A stretch of DNA of 64,000 bases from Microbacterium oryzae (GTDB lineage Bacteria; Actinomycetota; Actinomycetes; Actinomycetales; Microbacteriaceae), in the NCBI RefSeq assembly GCF_030406385.1, contig NZ_JAUEPM010000009.1:30478-94477 (forward strand). The letters run 5' to 3'. This document shows, in pieces, positions 28,609 through 37,235 of this stretch. The notes beneath the pieces were generated by a model. That model made no database searches. It worked only from the letters and a program-made list of their open reading frames with translations, and was not told the origin of the DNA. A program made the translations under genes and the position numbers. Position 1 is the first letter of the stretch. Each line of letters begins with the position of its first letter.

Positions 28609-29694
28609 TCACGCCATACGCGGAAACACCGGCGCGTCGACCGCCCGGGCGAGTTCCGCCCGGTGCCAGCGGCCGAGCCGCACGCCGACCCCGCTCACGA
28701 GCTCGTCGACATGCGCGGGGGTCACCGCGTTCACGATCGGCGCGACCACCCCGCGCTGCGCGAGCAGCCACGCCACGGCGACCGCGGCATGGGGCAGGTC
28801 GAGCTCGGCGGCGACGGCGTCGAGCGCCTTGAGGGCGCGGGTGCCGCGGCGGTTCATGAGCTTCGTCAGCTGCTCCGCGCGAGCGGACTGCCCGGCGCCG
28901 AGCTTCGAGCGGTGCAGCCCCGACAGGAAGCCGTGCTCGAGCGCATGGGACGGGGTGACGGCGAGTCCCTGCGCGCCTGCGACGAGGCGCAGGTCGCCCT
29001 CGTAGTCCGTGCGGCGCATCAGGTTGTACGGCACGTCCAGCACCTCGATGCGCGGGTAGCCCGCGGACGACAGGATGCGCGCCTCGACGAGATGGTCCGC
29101 CGTGAGGCCGAACGCGCCGATCACCCGCGCCTTGCCCGTCTCGACGAGCCACTCGGCGGTCGCGAGTGCGTCCTCGAGGCTCTCTAGCGGGTAGGTGGCC
29201 GCGTCGAGGTACAGGATGTCGATGCGATCGGTCCCGAGGCGCTCGAGCGACGCCTCCACCGCGCGTACGAGGTTGACCGACCCGAGCCCGGGGTTGTCCG
29301 GATGGCCGCCGACACGGCAGGCGACGACGATGTCGTCCCGCACGCGGCGCGACGCCATCCACTGCCCGAGGATGAACTCGCTGCGCCCTGCGCCGAATCG
29401 GTCCGACGTGTGCAGCGCGTTGCCGCCCAGCTCGGCGTACCGGTCGAGCACGGCGAAGCCGGCTGCGCGATCGAGGTTCCAGCCGAACTCCGCTCCCCCC
29501 AGCATCAGCGGGAACAGCGACACGCTTGACGTGCCGATGACAGCACGGGGGCCGGCGGCGATCGCGGGGCCGATCTCGGGCACGGCGGCCGACGGATGGC
29601 CGGGGATGCGGATGGGCTCGGTCGGCACGTCCTGGAACGCGGGCGTGCGGGTCGGCGGGCGGTCGGGCCGCTCCTGCGGCGACGCTGCATCCAT
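28609..29694 (-). CDS. Aldo/keto-reductase homologue lacking the catalytic tetrad
   Basis: The 361-residue protein keeps the AKR fold and landmarks: GAGRSEFILGQWM, SVNLVRAVEASLERLGTDRID, YNLMRRT and VAWLLAQRGVVAPIV. All four catalytic positions are changed. FDTADVYG of active members is LHTSDRFG here (Asp to His, Tyr to Phe). ATK is ACR (Lys to Arg). LLH is YLD (His to Asp). The frame is intact and of normal length, so this is not simple decay. A non-enzymatic or altered role is likely. ATG 29694 has GAGGAGC upstream. No partner gene is adjacent. Confidence 0.85.
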   Translation of the reverse strand: MDAASPQERPDRPPTRTPAFQDVPTEPIRIPGHPSAAVPEIGPAIAAGPRAVIGTSSVSLFPLMLGGAEFGWNLDRAAGFAVLDRYAELGGNALHTSDRFGAGRSEFILGQWMASRRVRDDIVVACRVGGHPDNPGLGSVNLVRAVEASLERLGTDRIDILYLDAATYPLESLEDALATAEWLVETGKARVIGAFGLTADHLVEARILSSAGYPRIEVLDVPYNLMRRTDYEGDLRLVAGAQGLAVTPSHALEHGFLSGLHRSKLGAGQSARAEQLTKLMNRRGTRALKALDAVAAELDLPHAAVAVAWLLAQRGVVAPIVNAVTPAHVDELVSGVGVRLGRWHRAELARAVDAPVFPRMA

Positions 29695-29813
29695 GTCGCT
29701 CCTCGGGAGGGTGCGGCGTGACCGCGGGCACCCCCGTGCTCCCATTGAAGCGGACCGACGACGCCCGACACGCGAGCGACGGTAACTGTTTCATCACGGC
29801 ATGCCGGGACGCG

Positions 29814-29850
29814 GAACGGCCCGGCCGCACGATGTGCGACCGGGCCGTTC
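29814..29850 (-). terminator. pnp terminator hairpin
   Basis: An 11-bp perfect stem (29814-29824 with 29840-29850) has a nested GCAC/GTGC stem in its loop. It lies 9 bp after the pnp stop. Confidence 0.75.
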
Positions 29851-29859
29851 GGGAGCGGA

Positions 29860-32136
29860 TCAGGCCTCGGCGGGAGCCTCGGCTGCCGGCGCCTCGGCGG
29901 ACTCCGCCGACTCGTCGACGATCTCGAGCGAGAGCTTGCCGCGGTCGTCGATCTTGGAGATGCGGACGAGGATCTTCTGACCCACGCTGACGACCTCCTC
30001 GATGTTCTCCACGCGCTTGCCGCCGTTGAGCTTGCGCAGCTCGGTGACGTGCAGCAGGCCGTCCTTGCCCGGGAGCAGCGAGACGAACACGCCGAACTTG
30101 GCGATGTTCACGGCGGTGCCGAGGAACTGGTCGCCGATCTCCGGGTTGGTCGGGTTCGCGATGGCGTTGACGGCCGCGCGGGCCGCCTCCGCGGAGGGAC
30201 CGTCGGTCGCGCCGATGTAGACGGTGCCGTCGTCCTCGATCGAGATCTGGGCGCCGGTGTCGTCCTGGATCGAGTTGATCGTCTTGCCCTTGGGGCCGAT
30301 CAGCTCGCCGATCTTGTCGACCGGGATCTGCACGCTGATGACGCGGGGCGCGGTGGGTGCCATCTCGTCCGGCGTGTCGATCGCTGCGTTCAGCACCTCG
30401 AGGATGCGCAGACGCGCGTCCTTCGCCTGCGTGAGCGCGCCGGCGAGCACCTCGGAGGGGATGCCGTCGAGCTTCGTGTCCAGCTGGATGGCCGTGACGA
30501 AGTCGCGCGTGCCGGCGACCTTGAAGTCCATGTCGCCGAGGGCGTCCTCGGCGCCGAGGATGTCGGTCAGCGCCGCGTAGCGCGTCTGGCCGTCGACCTC
30601 GTCGGACACCAGGCCCATCGCGATGCCGGCGACGGGCGCGCGCAGCGGCACACCCGCGTTCAGCAGCGACAGGGTCGAGGCGCAGACGGAGCCCATCGAC
30701 GTGGAGCCGTTGGACCCGAGGGCCTCCGACACCTGGCGGATGGCGTACGGGAACTCCTCGCGCGTGGGCAGCACGGGAGCGAGCGCGCGCTCGGCCAGGA
30801 AGCCGTGACCGATCTCGCGACGCTTCGGGCTGCCGACCCGGCCGGTCTCACCGGTCGAGTAGGGCGGGAAGTTGTAGTGGTGCATGTAGCGCTTGCTCGT
30901 CGTGGGCGACAGCGAGTCGATCTGCTGCTCCATCTTGAGCATGTTCAGCGTGGTGACGCCCATGATCTGGGTCTCGCCGCGCTGGAAGATCGCGGAGCCG
31001 TGCACGCGCGGGATGACCTGCACCTCGGCGTCGAGCGGACGGATGTCCGCGAGACCGCGGCCGTCCATGCGGACGCCCTCGGTGAGGATGCGGCCGCGCA
31101 CGATCTTCTTCGTGACCGACTTGTAGGCGGCGCCGAACTCGAGCGGAGCGGCGGCGGGCAGCTCGCCCGCCTCCACCTTCTCGACCAGGGCGGCCTTGAC
31201 GCGGGCCTTGACCTCGTCATCGGCGCTCTGACGCTCCTGCTTGTCGGCGATGAGGTAGACCTTCTCGAGGTCCGCGTACGCCTCGCCCGCGACGAAGTCG
31301 TAGGTCTCCTGGCTGTAGGCCGGGAAGACGGGGAACTCCAGCGGAGCCTTCGACGACTTGGCGGCCATCTCGGCCTGCGCCGCGACGAGCTGCTTGATGA
31401 AGGGCTTCGAGGCCTCCAGGCCCTGCGCGACGATCTCCTCGCTGGGCTTGGTGGCGCCGGCCTTGATGAGGTTCCAGCTGGACTCGGTGGCTTCGGCCTC
31501 GACCATCATGATCGCGACGTCCTCGGAGCCGTCGGCTCCCTGGACCACGCGACCGGCGACGACGAGGTCGAACACGGCCGACTCGAGCAGCTCGGCGTTC
31601 GGGAACGCGACCCACTGGTCGTCGTTGCCGGCCTGGCCGGGGATGAGCGCGAGGCGAACGCCGGCGATCGGGCCGGAGAACGGCAGACCCGAGATCTGCG
31701 TCGACGCCGATGCGGCGTTGATCGCGAGGGCGTCGTAGAACTCGCCGGGAGCGATGGAGAGCACCGTCACGACGATCTGGATCTCGTTGCGGAGGCCGTC
31801 GACGAACGACGGGCGCAGCGGACGGTCGATGAGGCGGCACACGAGGATGGCCTCGGTGGAGGGGCGACCCTCGCGGCGGAAGAACGAGCCGGGGATCTTG
31901 CCCGCGGCGTACGAGCGCTCCTCGACGTCGACCGTCAGCGGGAAGAAGTCGAAGCCCTCGCGGGGGTTCTTCGACGCGCTCGTCGCGGAGAGGAGCATCG
32001 TCTCCTCGTCGAGGTACGCGGCGACCGCGCCCTGAGCCTGCTGCGCGAGGCGGCCGGTCTCGAAGCGGATCGTGCGGGTGCCGAAGCGGCCGTTGTCGAG
32101 AACGGCCTCGGCGGCGGTGATTTCAGGACCTTCCAA
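29860..32136 (-). CDS. pnp: Polyribonucleotide nucleotidyltransferase (PNPase)
   Basis: PNPase degrades RNA 3'-5' by phosphorolysis. In actinobacteria it may also make RNA tails and (p)ppGpp-related products. The 758-residue product has two RNase PH domains, with [15 protein letters not shown] in the second, a KH domain containing [14 protein letters not shown], and an S1 domain ([20 protein letters not shown]). It starts at TTG 32136, with AGGAGAG 6 nt upstream; no ATG fits. It ends in an Ala/Glu-rich tail. rpsO, normally next to pnp, lies 4.7 kb upstream here. Confidence 0.96.
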   Translation of the reverse strand: MEGPEITAAEAVLDNGRFGTRTIRFETGRLAQQAQGAVAAYLDEETMLLSATSASKNPREGFDFFPLTVDVEERSYAAGKIPGSFFRREGRPSTEAILVCRLIDRPLRPSFVDGLRNEIQIVVTVLSIAPGEFYDALAINAASASTQISGLPFSGPIAGVRLALIPGQAGNDDQWVAFPNAELLESAVFDLVVAGRVVQGADGSEDVAIMMVEAEATESSWNLIKAGATKPSEEIVAQGLEASKPFIKQLVAAQAEMAAKSSKAPLEFPVFPAYSQETYDFVAGEAYADLEKVYLIADKQERQSADDEVKARVKAALVEKVEAGELPAAAPLEFGAAYKSVTKKIVRGRILTEGVRMDGRGLADIRPLDAEVQVIPRVHGSAIFQRGETQIMGVTTLNMLKMEQQIDSLSPTTSKRYMHHYNFPPYSTGETGRVGSPKRREIGHGFLAERALAPVLPTREEFPYAIRQVSEALGSNGSTSMGSVCASTLSLLNAGVPLRAPVAGIAMGLVSDEVDGQTRYAALTDILGAEDALGDMDFKVAGTRDFVTAIQLDTKLDGIPSEVLAGALTQAKDARLRILEVLNAAIDTPDEMAPTAPRVISVQIPVDKIGELIGPKGKTINSIQDDTGAQISIEDDGTVYIGATDGPSAEAARAAVNAIANPTNPEIGDQFLGTAVNIAKFGVFVSLLPGKDGLLHVTELRKLNGGKRVENIEEVVSVGQKILVRISKIDDRGKLSLEIVDESAESAEAPAAEAPAEA

Positions 32137-32383
32137 GAGGTCTCTCCTTCTTTGTTTAACCTCGCCGGTCCGTGTGACCGACGAGTCATGCGAAGGAGCA
32201 GGAACAGGCAGATATAGGCCGCGCGGCCGGAGCCGAAGCTCCACGCTCGCCTGCGCTGGCCACCAGGAGAAACCCACCGGATGGCTCATCCGGGAGATCA
32301 CTTCAGGGGACCAGCTTCCTGCCAGCCTGCTCCATGTCGTGTTCAGTTGTCGGGCGCGCACGAGCGTGCCCACCGCCACCCTA
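32137..32383 (-). ncRNA. Structured pnp leader, candidate Actino-pnp RNA
   Basis: The 370-bp gap before pnp holds no gene. Read on the minus strand it contains CCGGATG-AGC-CATCCGG (32277-32293, perfect 7-bp stem) and GGAGC-TTCG-GCTCC (32229-32242, UUCG loop), plus further GC-rich pairing. A TAGGGT box at 32378-32383 could be the -10, giving a leader of about 235 nt. Actinobacterial pnp leaders often carry the Actino-pnp motif (Rfam). The match here is by position and hairpin content only. Confidence 0.45.
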
Positions 32384-32506
32384 CCAGCGCGAGGCGCGAC
32401 CGACCCGGTTTCGCCCCGGTGAACGACGGACGACCCCGGATGAACAGCGGGCGAAGCCTCGTCGAGACCCCTGGGATGGCCGGGGCCGCGACCGCAGGCT
32501 GGAGGC

Positions 32507-33646
32507 GTGCGAGTCGCCCTCTTCGCGGAGTCCTTCCTCCCCCACGTCAACGGGGTCACCAACTCCGTGCTGCAGGTCGTGCACCATCTCGAGGAGCAGG
32601 GCCACGAGACGCTCGTCGTCGCCCCTCGCGGCGGCGGCCGACGCGAGGTGCCTCGGCTGCGCACCGAGCTCGTCGCGTCGCTCCCCCTTCCCGCCTACCC
32701 CGACGTGCGGGTCGCGCTCGCGCCGGTGCGCCGGATGCGTGCGGTGATCGATCGCTTCCGGCCCGACGTCGTCCACCTCGCCTCGCCGTTCGTCCTCGGA
32801 TGGCAGGCCCTCCTGGCCGCGGAGCCCCTCGGCATCCCCGTGGTGGCGGTGTACCAGACCGACGTCATCGCGTACGCGGAGCGCTACGGCGTCGCGAGTG
32901 CGGCGGCCATGGCGGCCGCGCACGTCGGTCGCCTCCACCGCCGGGCCACGCTGACCCTCGCGCCGTCATCGGCTGCGCAGGCGCAGCTGGCGGCGCTGGG
33001 CGTCGGCGGGATCCGCCGCTGGGGGCGCGGGGTCGACGCCGAGCGCTTCTCGCCGCGGCGGCGGTCGGAGGCGTGGCGAGCGCGCATCGCGCCCGGGGAG
33101 CGGATCGTCGGGTACGTCGGGCGCCTCGCGGCGGAGAAGCAGGTCGAGGATCTGCGTGCGCTCTGCGATCTGCCGCGCACCCGCGTGGTCGTGGTGGGCG
33201 ACGGCCCCGAGCGCGCGCGCCTCGAGGCCCGACTCCCTGGGGCGGTCTTCACGGGATTCCTCGGCGGAGACGACCTCGCCGAGGCGCTGGCGAGCTTCGA
33301 CGTCTTCGTTCACCCTGGCGAGAGCGAGACGTTCTGCCAGACGGTGCAGGAGGCGCTCGCGAGCGGCGTCCCGGTCGTGGCGACGGGCAGGGGCGGCCCA
33401 CTCGACCTCGTCCGCAGCAGCGTCGACGGATGGCTGTATCGGCCGGGCGATCTGCGCGACCTCCGCGACCGGGTGGTGGACCTCCTCGGCGACGACGCCA
33501 AGCGGCGCGCGTTCGGCGAGGCCGCCCGGGAGAGCGTCCGCACGCGATCGTGGGGCGCCCTCACCGAGCAGCTCGTGGGTTGCTACCTGGAGTCGCTCGA
33601 CCTCGCGCCCAGCAGGCTCTCGAAGGAGCCGCCGGCGCCGAGGTAG
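32507..33646 (+). CDS. GT4 glycosyltransferase, MgtA-like alpha-mannosyltransferase
   Basis: The 379-residue GT-B enzyme opens [21 protein letters not shown], typical of GDP-mannose-dependent mannosyltransferases (MgtA/PimB-like). The donor-site EX7E motif is in [16 protein letters not shown] (about 270), and [15 protein letters not shown] precedes it. It probably adds mannose to a membrane glycolipid or lipoglycan on the cytoplasmic face. GTG 32507 follows GGAGGC. Its last 64 bp overlap the convergent flavin-reductase gene. Confidence 0.88.
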   Translation: MRVALFAESFLPHVNGVTNSVLQVVHHLEEQGHETLVVAPRGGGRREVPRLRTELVASLPLPAYPDVRVALAPVRRMRAVIDRFRPDVVHLASPFVLGWQALLAAEPLGIPVVAVYQTDVIAYAERYGVASAAAMAAAHVGRLHRRATLTLAPSSAAQAQLAALGVGGIRRWGRGVDAERFSPRRRSEAWRARIAPGERIVGYVGRLAAEKQVEDLRALCDLPRTRVVVVGDGPERARLEARLPGAVFTGFLGGDDLAEALASFDVFVHPGESETFCQTVQEALASGVPVVATGRGGPLDLVRSSVDGWLYRPGDLRDLRDRVVDLLGDDAKRRAFGEAARESVRTRSWGALTEQLVGCYLESLDLAPSRLSKEPPAPR

Positions 33647-34233
33647 CTCTCCGGCGAGAAGGGGTCGACCTTCTCGGTCCGCCCCAGCCCCGCCACGGCG
33701 TCGACGAGCTCGCGCGCGGCGCGATCGACGCGCTTCTGCAGCGGGGCCACGCGGTCCGCGCCCTGCCCCCAGTCGTCGGCGGCTGCGAAGACCCCGGTCG
33801 GCACGGGCTCGGCGTGCAGGTAGGTGAACAGCGGCCGGATGGCGTAGTCGATCGCGAGCGAGTGGCGCGGCGTGCCGGCCGTCGCACCGAGCAGCACCGG
33901 CGTGCCCTCGATGGCCTCGCGGTCGAGCACGTCGATGAACGACTTGAACAGGCCGGAGTACGACGTGGAGAAGATCGGCGTGACGGCGATGAGCGCGTCG
34001 GCGCCGGCGATCTGCTCCATCGCCGCTGCGAGCCCCTTGGCGGGGAAGCCCGTCAGCATGGCGTTCATCACGTCGTGGGCGTGGTCGCGCAGCTCGATCA
34101 CCGACACTTCCGCCCGCATGCCGCGCGCCTCGAGCAGGTCGATGACCGCCCTCGTCAGGCGATCGGCGAGCAGCCGTGTGGACGAGGGCTCGGACAGCCC
34201 CGCGGACAGGACGGCGATGCGCACGGCGTCCAT
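33583..34233 (-). CDS. NADPH-dependent FMN reductase, CE1759 type
   Basis: A 216-residue flavodoxin-fold reductase: VLSAGLSEPSSTRLLADRLT at the N-terminus (phosphate loop of FMN), then PIFSTSYSGLFKSFID and GATAGTPRHSLAIDYAIRPLF. It should supply reduced FMN to the luciferase-like monooxygenase encoded just upstream. The ATG at 34233 has AAGGG 9 nt upstream; a GTG at 34239 overlapping the upstream stop (GTGA) is the alternative. The 3' end overlaps the convergent GT4 gene by 64 bp. The family assignment is good; the substrate of the pair is unknown. Confidence 0.87.
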   Translation of the reverse strand: MDAVRIAVLSAGLSEPSSTRLLADRLTRAVIDLLEARGMRAEVSVIELRDHAHDVMNAMLTGFPAKGLAAAMEQIAGADALIAVTPIFSTSYSGLFKSFIDVLDREAIEGTPVLLGATAGTPRHSLAIDYAIRPLFTYLHAEPVPTGVFAAADDWGQGADRVAPLQKRVDRAARELVDAVAGLGRTEKVDPFSPESYLGAGGSFESLLGARSSDSR

Positions 34234-34235
34234 GC

Positions 34236-35456
34236 TCACGCGCCCTTCCCCGCGAGCCCGAAGGCCGCGCCGCGCGGGGTGTCCTGGTACGGCGAGCCGC
34301 CCGTGACGTTGTCGCCGCGGTTGGCGTTCGGGCGCGGCTGGCGTGGCTCCGCGTCACCGTACTTGGCCTTCACGCGGGCGGGGTGCGTGGGAGCGTCGGG
34401 GACGTTCGCCGGGCGGTTCCGCGCGAGCTCGCGCCGCAGCACGGGCACGACGTCCGCGCCGAGGAAGTCGATCTGCTCGAGGACGGTCTTCAGCGGGAGG
34501 CCGGCGTGATCGGTGAGGAAGAGCTGACGCTGGTAGTCGCCGAAGGTGTCGCGCATGGCGGCGTAGCGGTCGATCACCTGCTGGGGCGAACCCACCGTGA
34601 GCGGCGTCATCTCGGTGAAGTCCTCCATGGTCGGCCCGTTGCCGTACACGGGAGCCGAGTCGAAGTACGGGCGGAACTGCCGTACCGCGTCCTGGGAGTT
34701 CTTCGCGATGAACGCCTGACCGCCGAGGCCGACGATCGCCTGCTCCGGAGTGCCGTGGCCGTAGTGCGCGTAGCGCTGACGGTAGAGCGCGATGAGGCGC
34801 TGGTAGTGCTCCTTCGGCCAGAAGATGTTGTTGGCGAAGAAGCCGTCGCCGTAGTACGCGGCCTGCTCCGCGATCTCCGGGGTGCGGATGGAGCCGTGCC
34901 AGACGAAGGGCTTGACGTCGTCGAGCGGGCGCGGGGTGGAGGTGAAGCCCTGCAGCGGGGTGCGGAAGGAGCCCTCCCAGTCCACGACGTCCTCGGTCCA
35001 GAGGCGGTGCAGCAGATTGTAGTTCTCGATCGCGAGCTGCAGGCCCTGGCGGATGTCCTTGCCGAACCAGGGGTAGACGGGGCCGGTGTTGCCGCGCCCC
35101 ATCATGAGGTCCATCCGACCGCCGGACAGATGCTGCAGCATCGCGTAGTCCTCCGCGATGCGCACGGGGTCGTTGGTCGTGATGAGGGTCGTCGACGTCG
35201 AGACGATGAGCCGCTCGGTCTGCGCGGCGATGTACGCGAGCGTAGTGGTCGGCGAGGAGGAGAAGAACGGCGGGTTGTGGTGCTCGCCGATGGCGAAGAC
35301 GTCGAGCCCCGCCTCCTCAGCGTGACGGGCGATGGTCACGACGTCGCGGATGCGCTCGGCCTCGCTGGGCGTGTATCCGGTCGTGGGGTCGCGCGTGATG
35401 TCGCTGACGGACATGAGGCCGAACTGCATCCCGGACCACGGGGTCGTGTCGCTCAC
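34236..35456 (-). CDS. LLM-class flavin-dependent monooxygenase, CE1758 type
   Basis: A 406-residue luciferase-like TIM barrel: MQFGLMSVSDITRDPTTGYT near the start, FAIGEHHNPPFFSSSPTTTLA and MDLMMGRGNTGPVYPWFG. These are family hallmarks. It pairs with the FMN reductase downstream, an arrangement known from Corynebacterium. The reaction is unknown; such pairs oxidise small organic compounds using reduced FMN and oxygen. The start is GTG 35456 with GGAGGAA 4 nt upstream. The C-terminal 50 residues are polar and Pro/Asn-rich. Confidence 0.9.
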   Translation of the reverse strand: MSDTTPWSGMQFGLMSVSDITRDPTTGYTPSEAERIRDVVTIARHAEEAGLDVFAIGEHHNPPFFSSSPTTTLAYIAAQTERLIVSTSTTLITTNDPVRIAEDYAMLQHLSGGRMDLMMGRGNTGPVYPWFGKDIRQGLQLAIENYNLLHRLWTEDVVDWEGSFRTPLQGFTSTPRPLDDVKPFVWHGSIRTPEIAEQAAYYGDGFFANNIFWPKEHYQRLIALYRQRYAHYGHGTPEQAIVGLGGQAFIAKNSQDAVRQFRPYFDSAPVYGNGPTMEDFTEMTPLTVGSPQQVIDRYAAMRDTFGDYQRQLFLTDHAGLPLKTVLEQIDFLGADVVPVLRRELARNRPANVPDAPTHPARVKAKYGDAEPRQPRPNANRGDNVTGGSPYQDTPRGAAFGLAGKGA

Positions 35457-35585
35457 CGGTTCCTCCGATTCCGCGGGCGGATGGCCGCTCGCCTTTGCAT
35501 GCGTATGAATGTACTTGGTGAAACGCCTGCGACGCGAATCCATTCCCGATCTGCGGGGATCGCTCGTCGGTCATCCGCCCATCGG

Positions 35586-35591
35586 TAGCGT
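35586..35591 (+). promoter_or_regulatory. Predicted -10 box of the acyltransferase gene
   Basis: TAGCGT ends 5 nt before GTG 35597 and 8 nt before ATG 35600. A leaderless transcript starting at either codon is likely. Confidence 0.5.
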
Positions 35592-35596
35592 AGGGC

Positions 35597-36718
35597 GTGA
35601 TGACGAGCGAGGCACCGCCGCCGACGTCGGCGGCGACGACGAGACCGCGGCGCCGCGTGCCGTTCTGGGACAACGCGCGCTTCGCGTGCATCGTGCTGGT
35701 CGTGCTCGGCCATGCGATCCAGCGACTCATTCACGATTCCGACATCGCCTACGCCTTCTATCTGTCGTTCTACGCGTTCCACATGCCCGCGTTCGCGATC
35801 ATCTCCGGGTACTTCTCCAAGTCAGACCCGCCCTCGCGACGGCAGATGACGCGCATCCTGACCGACATCCTCCTCCCTTACGTCGTGTTCGAGGCGCTGT
35901 GGTGGTTCACGAAGTGGCTGGTGGAGGGCCGCGTGGAGCCGAACATCACGCAGCCCTCCTGGACGCTGTGGTTCCTGCTCGCCCTGGGCATCTTCCGGCT
36001 GACCCTCCCCTACCTGGCCCTGCTGCGCTGGCCGCTGCTCTGGTCGGTGGTCATCTCGATCGGCGTCGGCTACCTCCCGAACGTCGACAGCACCTTCTCG
36101 CTCTCGCGCACGCTGGGGTTCCTGCCGTTCTTCGTCCTCGGCTGGTGGCTCCGCGAACACGACATCGTGGAGCGGTTCGGCCTGCTGCGACGCCGACCCT
36201 GGTGGGCGTACGCCGCGGCGATCGGCCTGTTCGCGCTCGACGCGTGGCTCGCGTACGCCGGTCTCGATGCGTGGCGCGAGATGGAGCTGCGGTACTGGTT
36301 CTTCTACGACGACTCGTATCCCGACCTGCTGCCGCAGCCGACGTGGTGGGCGGGCGGGGTCCGGCTGGCGACGCTGCTCATCGGGTTCGTGCTATCGGCG
36401 GCCTTCTTCGTGCTCGTGCCGCTGCGGCGCACGCCCTGGACCGCGCTCGGCCAGTACACGATGTACGTCTACCTGCTGCACTCGTTCGTGCTGTATCCGT
36501 TCCGGGAGTCGGGCGTGCTGCGGAACCTCGAGCCGACGTGGCTGTGGCTGCCGACCGTGTGCGTCCTCGCCGTGACGGTGACCGTCCTGCTCGCGACACG
36601 ACCCGTGCGCGTCATCGCCGGGCCGCTCGTCGAGCCACGGCCGCAGCGGCTGTTCCGCGACCCGACGCTTCTGCCGAGCCGGCGCGACGATCCCACGGGA
36701 TCGCGCCGCAGCAGCTGA
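35597..36718 (+). CDS. Acyltransferase-3 family membrane protein
   Basis: This 373-residue protein has about ten membrane helices. The N-terminal motif FWDNARFACIVLVVLGHAIQRL carries the conserved His of acyltransferase-3/fucose 4-O-acetylase proteins, and AFHMPAFAIISGYF follows. Such enzymes O-acylate sugars of surface polymers. A short basic C-terminal tail is cytoplasmic. GTG 35597 and ATG 35600 are adjacent in frame, so the start is uncertain by one codon. The acceptor is unknown; the MgtA-like gene 3 kb away suggests surface glycans, but this is weak. Confidence 0.86.
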   Translation: MMTSEAPPPTSAATTRPRRRVPFWDNARFACIVLVVLGHAIQRLIHDSDIAYAFYLSFYAFHMPAFAIISGYFSKSDPPSRRQMTRILTDILLPYVVFEALWWFTKWLVEGRVEPNITQPSWTLWFLLALGIFRLTLPYLALLRWPLLWSVVISIGVGYLPNVDSTFSLSRTLGFLPFFVLGWWLREHDIVERFGLLRRRPWWAYAAAIGLFALDAWLAYAGLDAWREMELRYWFFYDDSYPDLLPQPTWWAGGVRLATLLIGFVLSAAFFVLVPLRRTPWTALGQYTMYVYLLHSFVLYPFRESGVLRNLEPTWLWLPTVCVLAVTVTVLLATRPVRVIAGPLVEPRPQRLFRDPTLLPSRRDDPTGSRRSS

Positions 36719-36763
36719 CGCACCTGGCCGGAAGCAGCTGACGCACCTCGCGGCGGGTACGAC

Positions 36764-36795
36764 GAAGGCCCGCCCCACACCTGGGACGGGCCTTC
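36764..36795. terminator. Terminator between acyltransferase and rpsO
   Basis: A 13-bp stem (36764-36776 with 36783-36795, one G-U pair) with a 6-nt loop lies between converging genes. It probably ends rpsO and perhaps also the acyltransferase mRNA. Confidence 0.75.
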
Positions 36796-36827
36796 GGGAA
36801 GACGATTGAACGCTGGTGCGCTCTGCC

Positions 36828-37097
36828 TTATCGACGGAGACCGAGACGCTCGATCAGCGCACGGTAGCGTGCGATGTCGATGTCCTGGAGGTAACCGAGG
36901 AGGCGACGGCGCTGACCGACGAGCAGGAACAGACCACGACGCGAGTGGTGGTCGTGCTTGTGCTCCTTCAGGTGCTCGGTGAGGTCCTTGACGCGCTGCG
37001 TCATGAGCGCGACCTGCACCTCGGGGGATCCGGTGTCACCGGGGTGCGTCGCGTACTCTTCGATGATCGCCTTCTTGACGTCTGCTTCCAGTGCCAT
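36828..37097 (-). CDS. rpsO: 30S ribosomal protein S15
   Basis: The 89-residue protein is full-length S15, which binds 16S rRNA and helps start assembly of the small subunit platform. It shows [19 protein letters not shown] and [20 protein letters not shown], both diagnostic. AAAGGGG lies about 11 nt before the ATG. A TAGACT box at 37189-37194 could be the -10, giving a leader of about 85 nt. The usual neighbour pnp is 4.7 kb away, with four unrelated genes between. Confidence 0.98.
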   Translation of the reverse strand: MALEADVKKAIIEEYATHPGDTGSPEVQVALMTQRVKDLTEHLKEHKHDHHSRRGLFLLVGQRRRLLGYLQDIDIARYRALIERLGLRR

Positions 37098-37222
37098 AGA
37101 TTCGATCCCCTTTCAGCTCGTTGCGCGGCGCCCGACGCCTGATGCGTGGGCTCTCTTTATCCGCGGCCGATCGAACGGCAACCCCACGAGTCTACCCCAT
37201 CCGCAGGTGCGGGGAGAGCGGA

Positions 37223-37228
37223 TAGCCT
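37223..37228 (+). promoter_or_regulatory. Predicted -10 box, leaderless MFS gene
   Basis: TAGCCT ends 7 nt before GTG 37236. The same hexamer and spacing occur before the FAH-family gene at 44334. Confidence 0.55.
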
Positions 37229-37235
37229 CGCTGGA

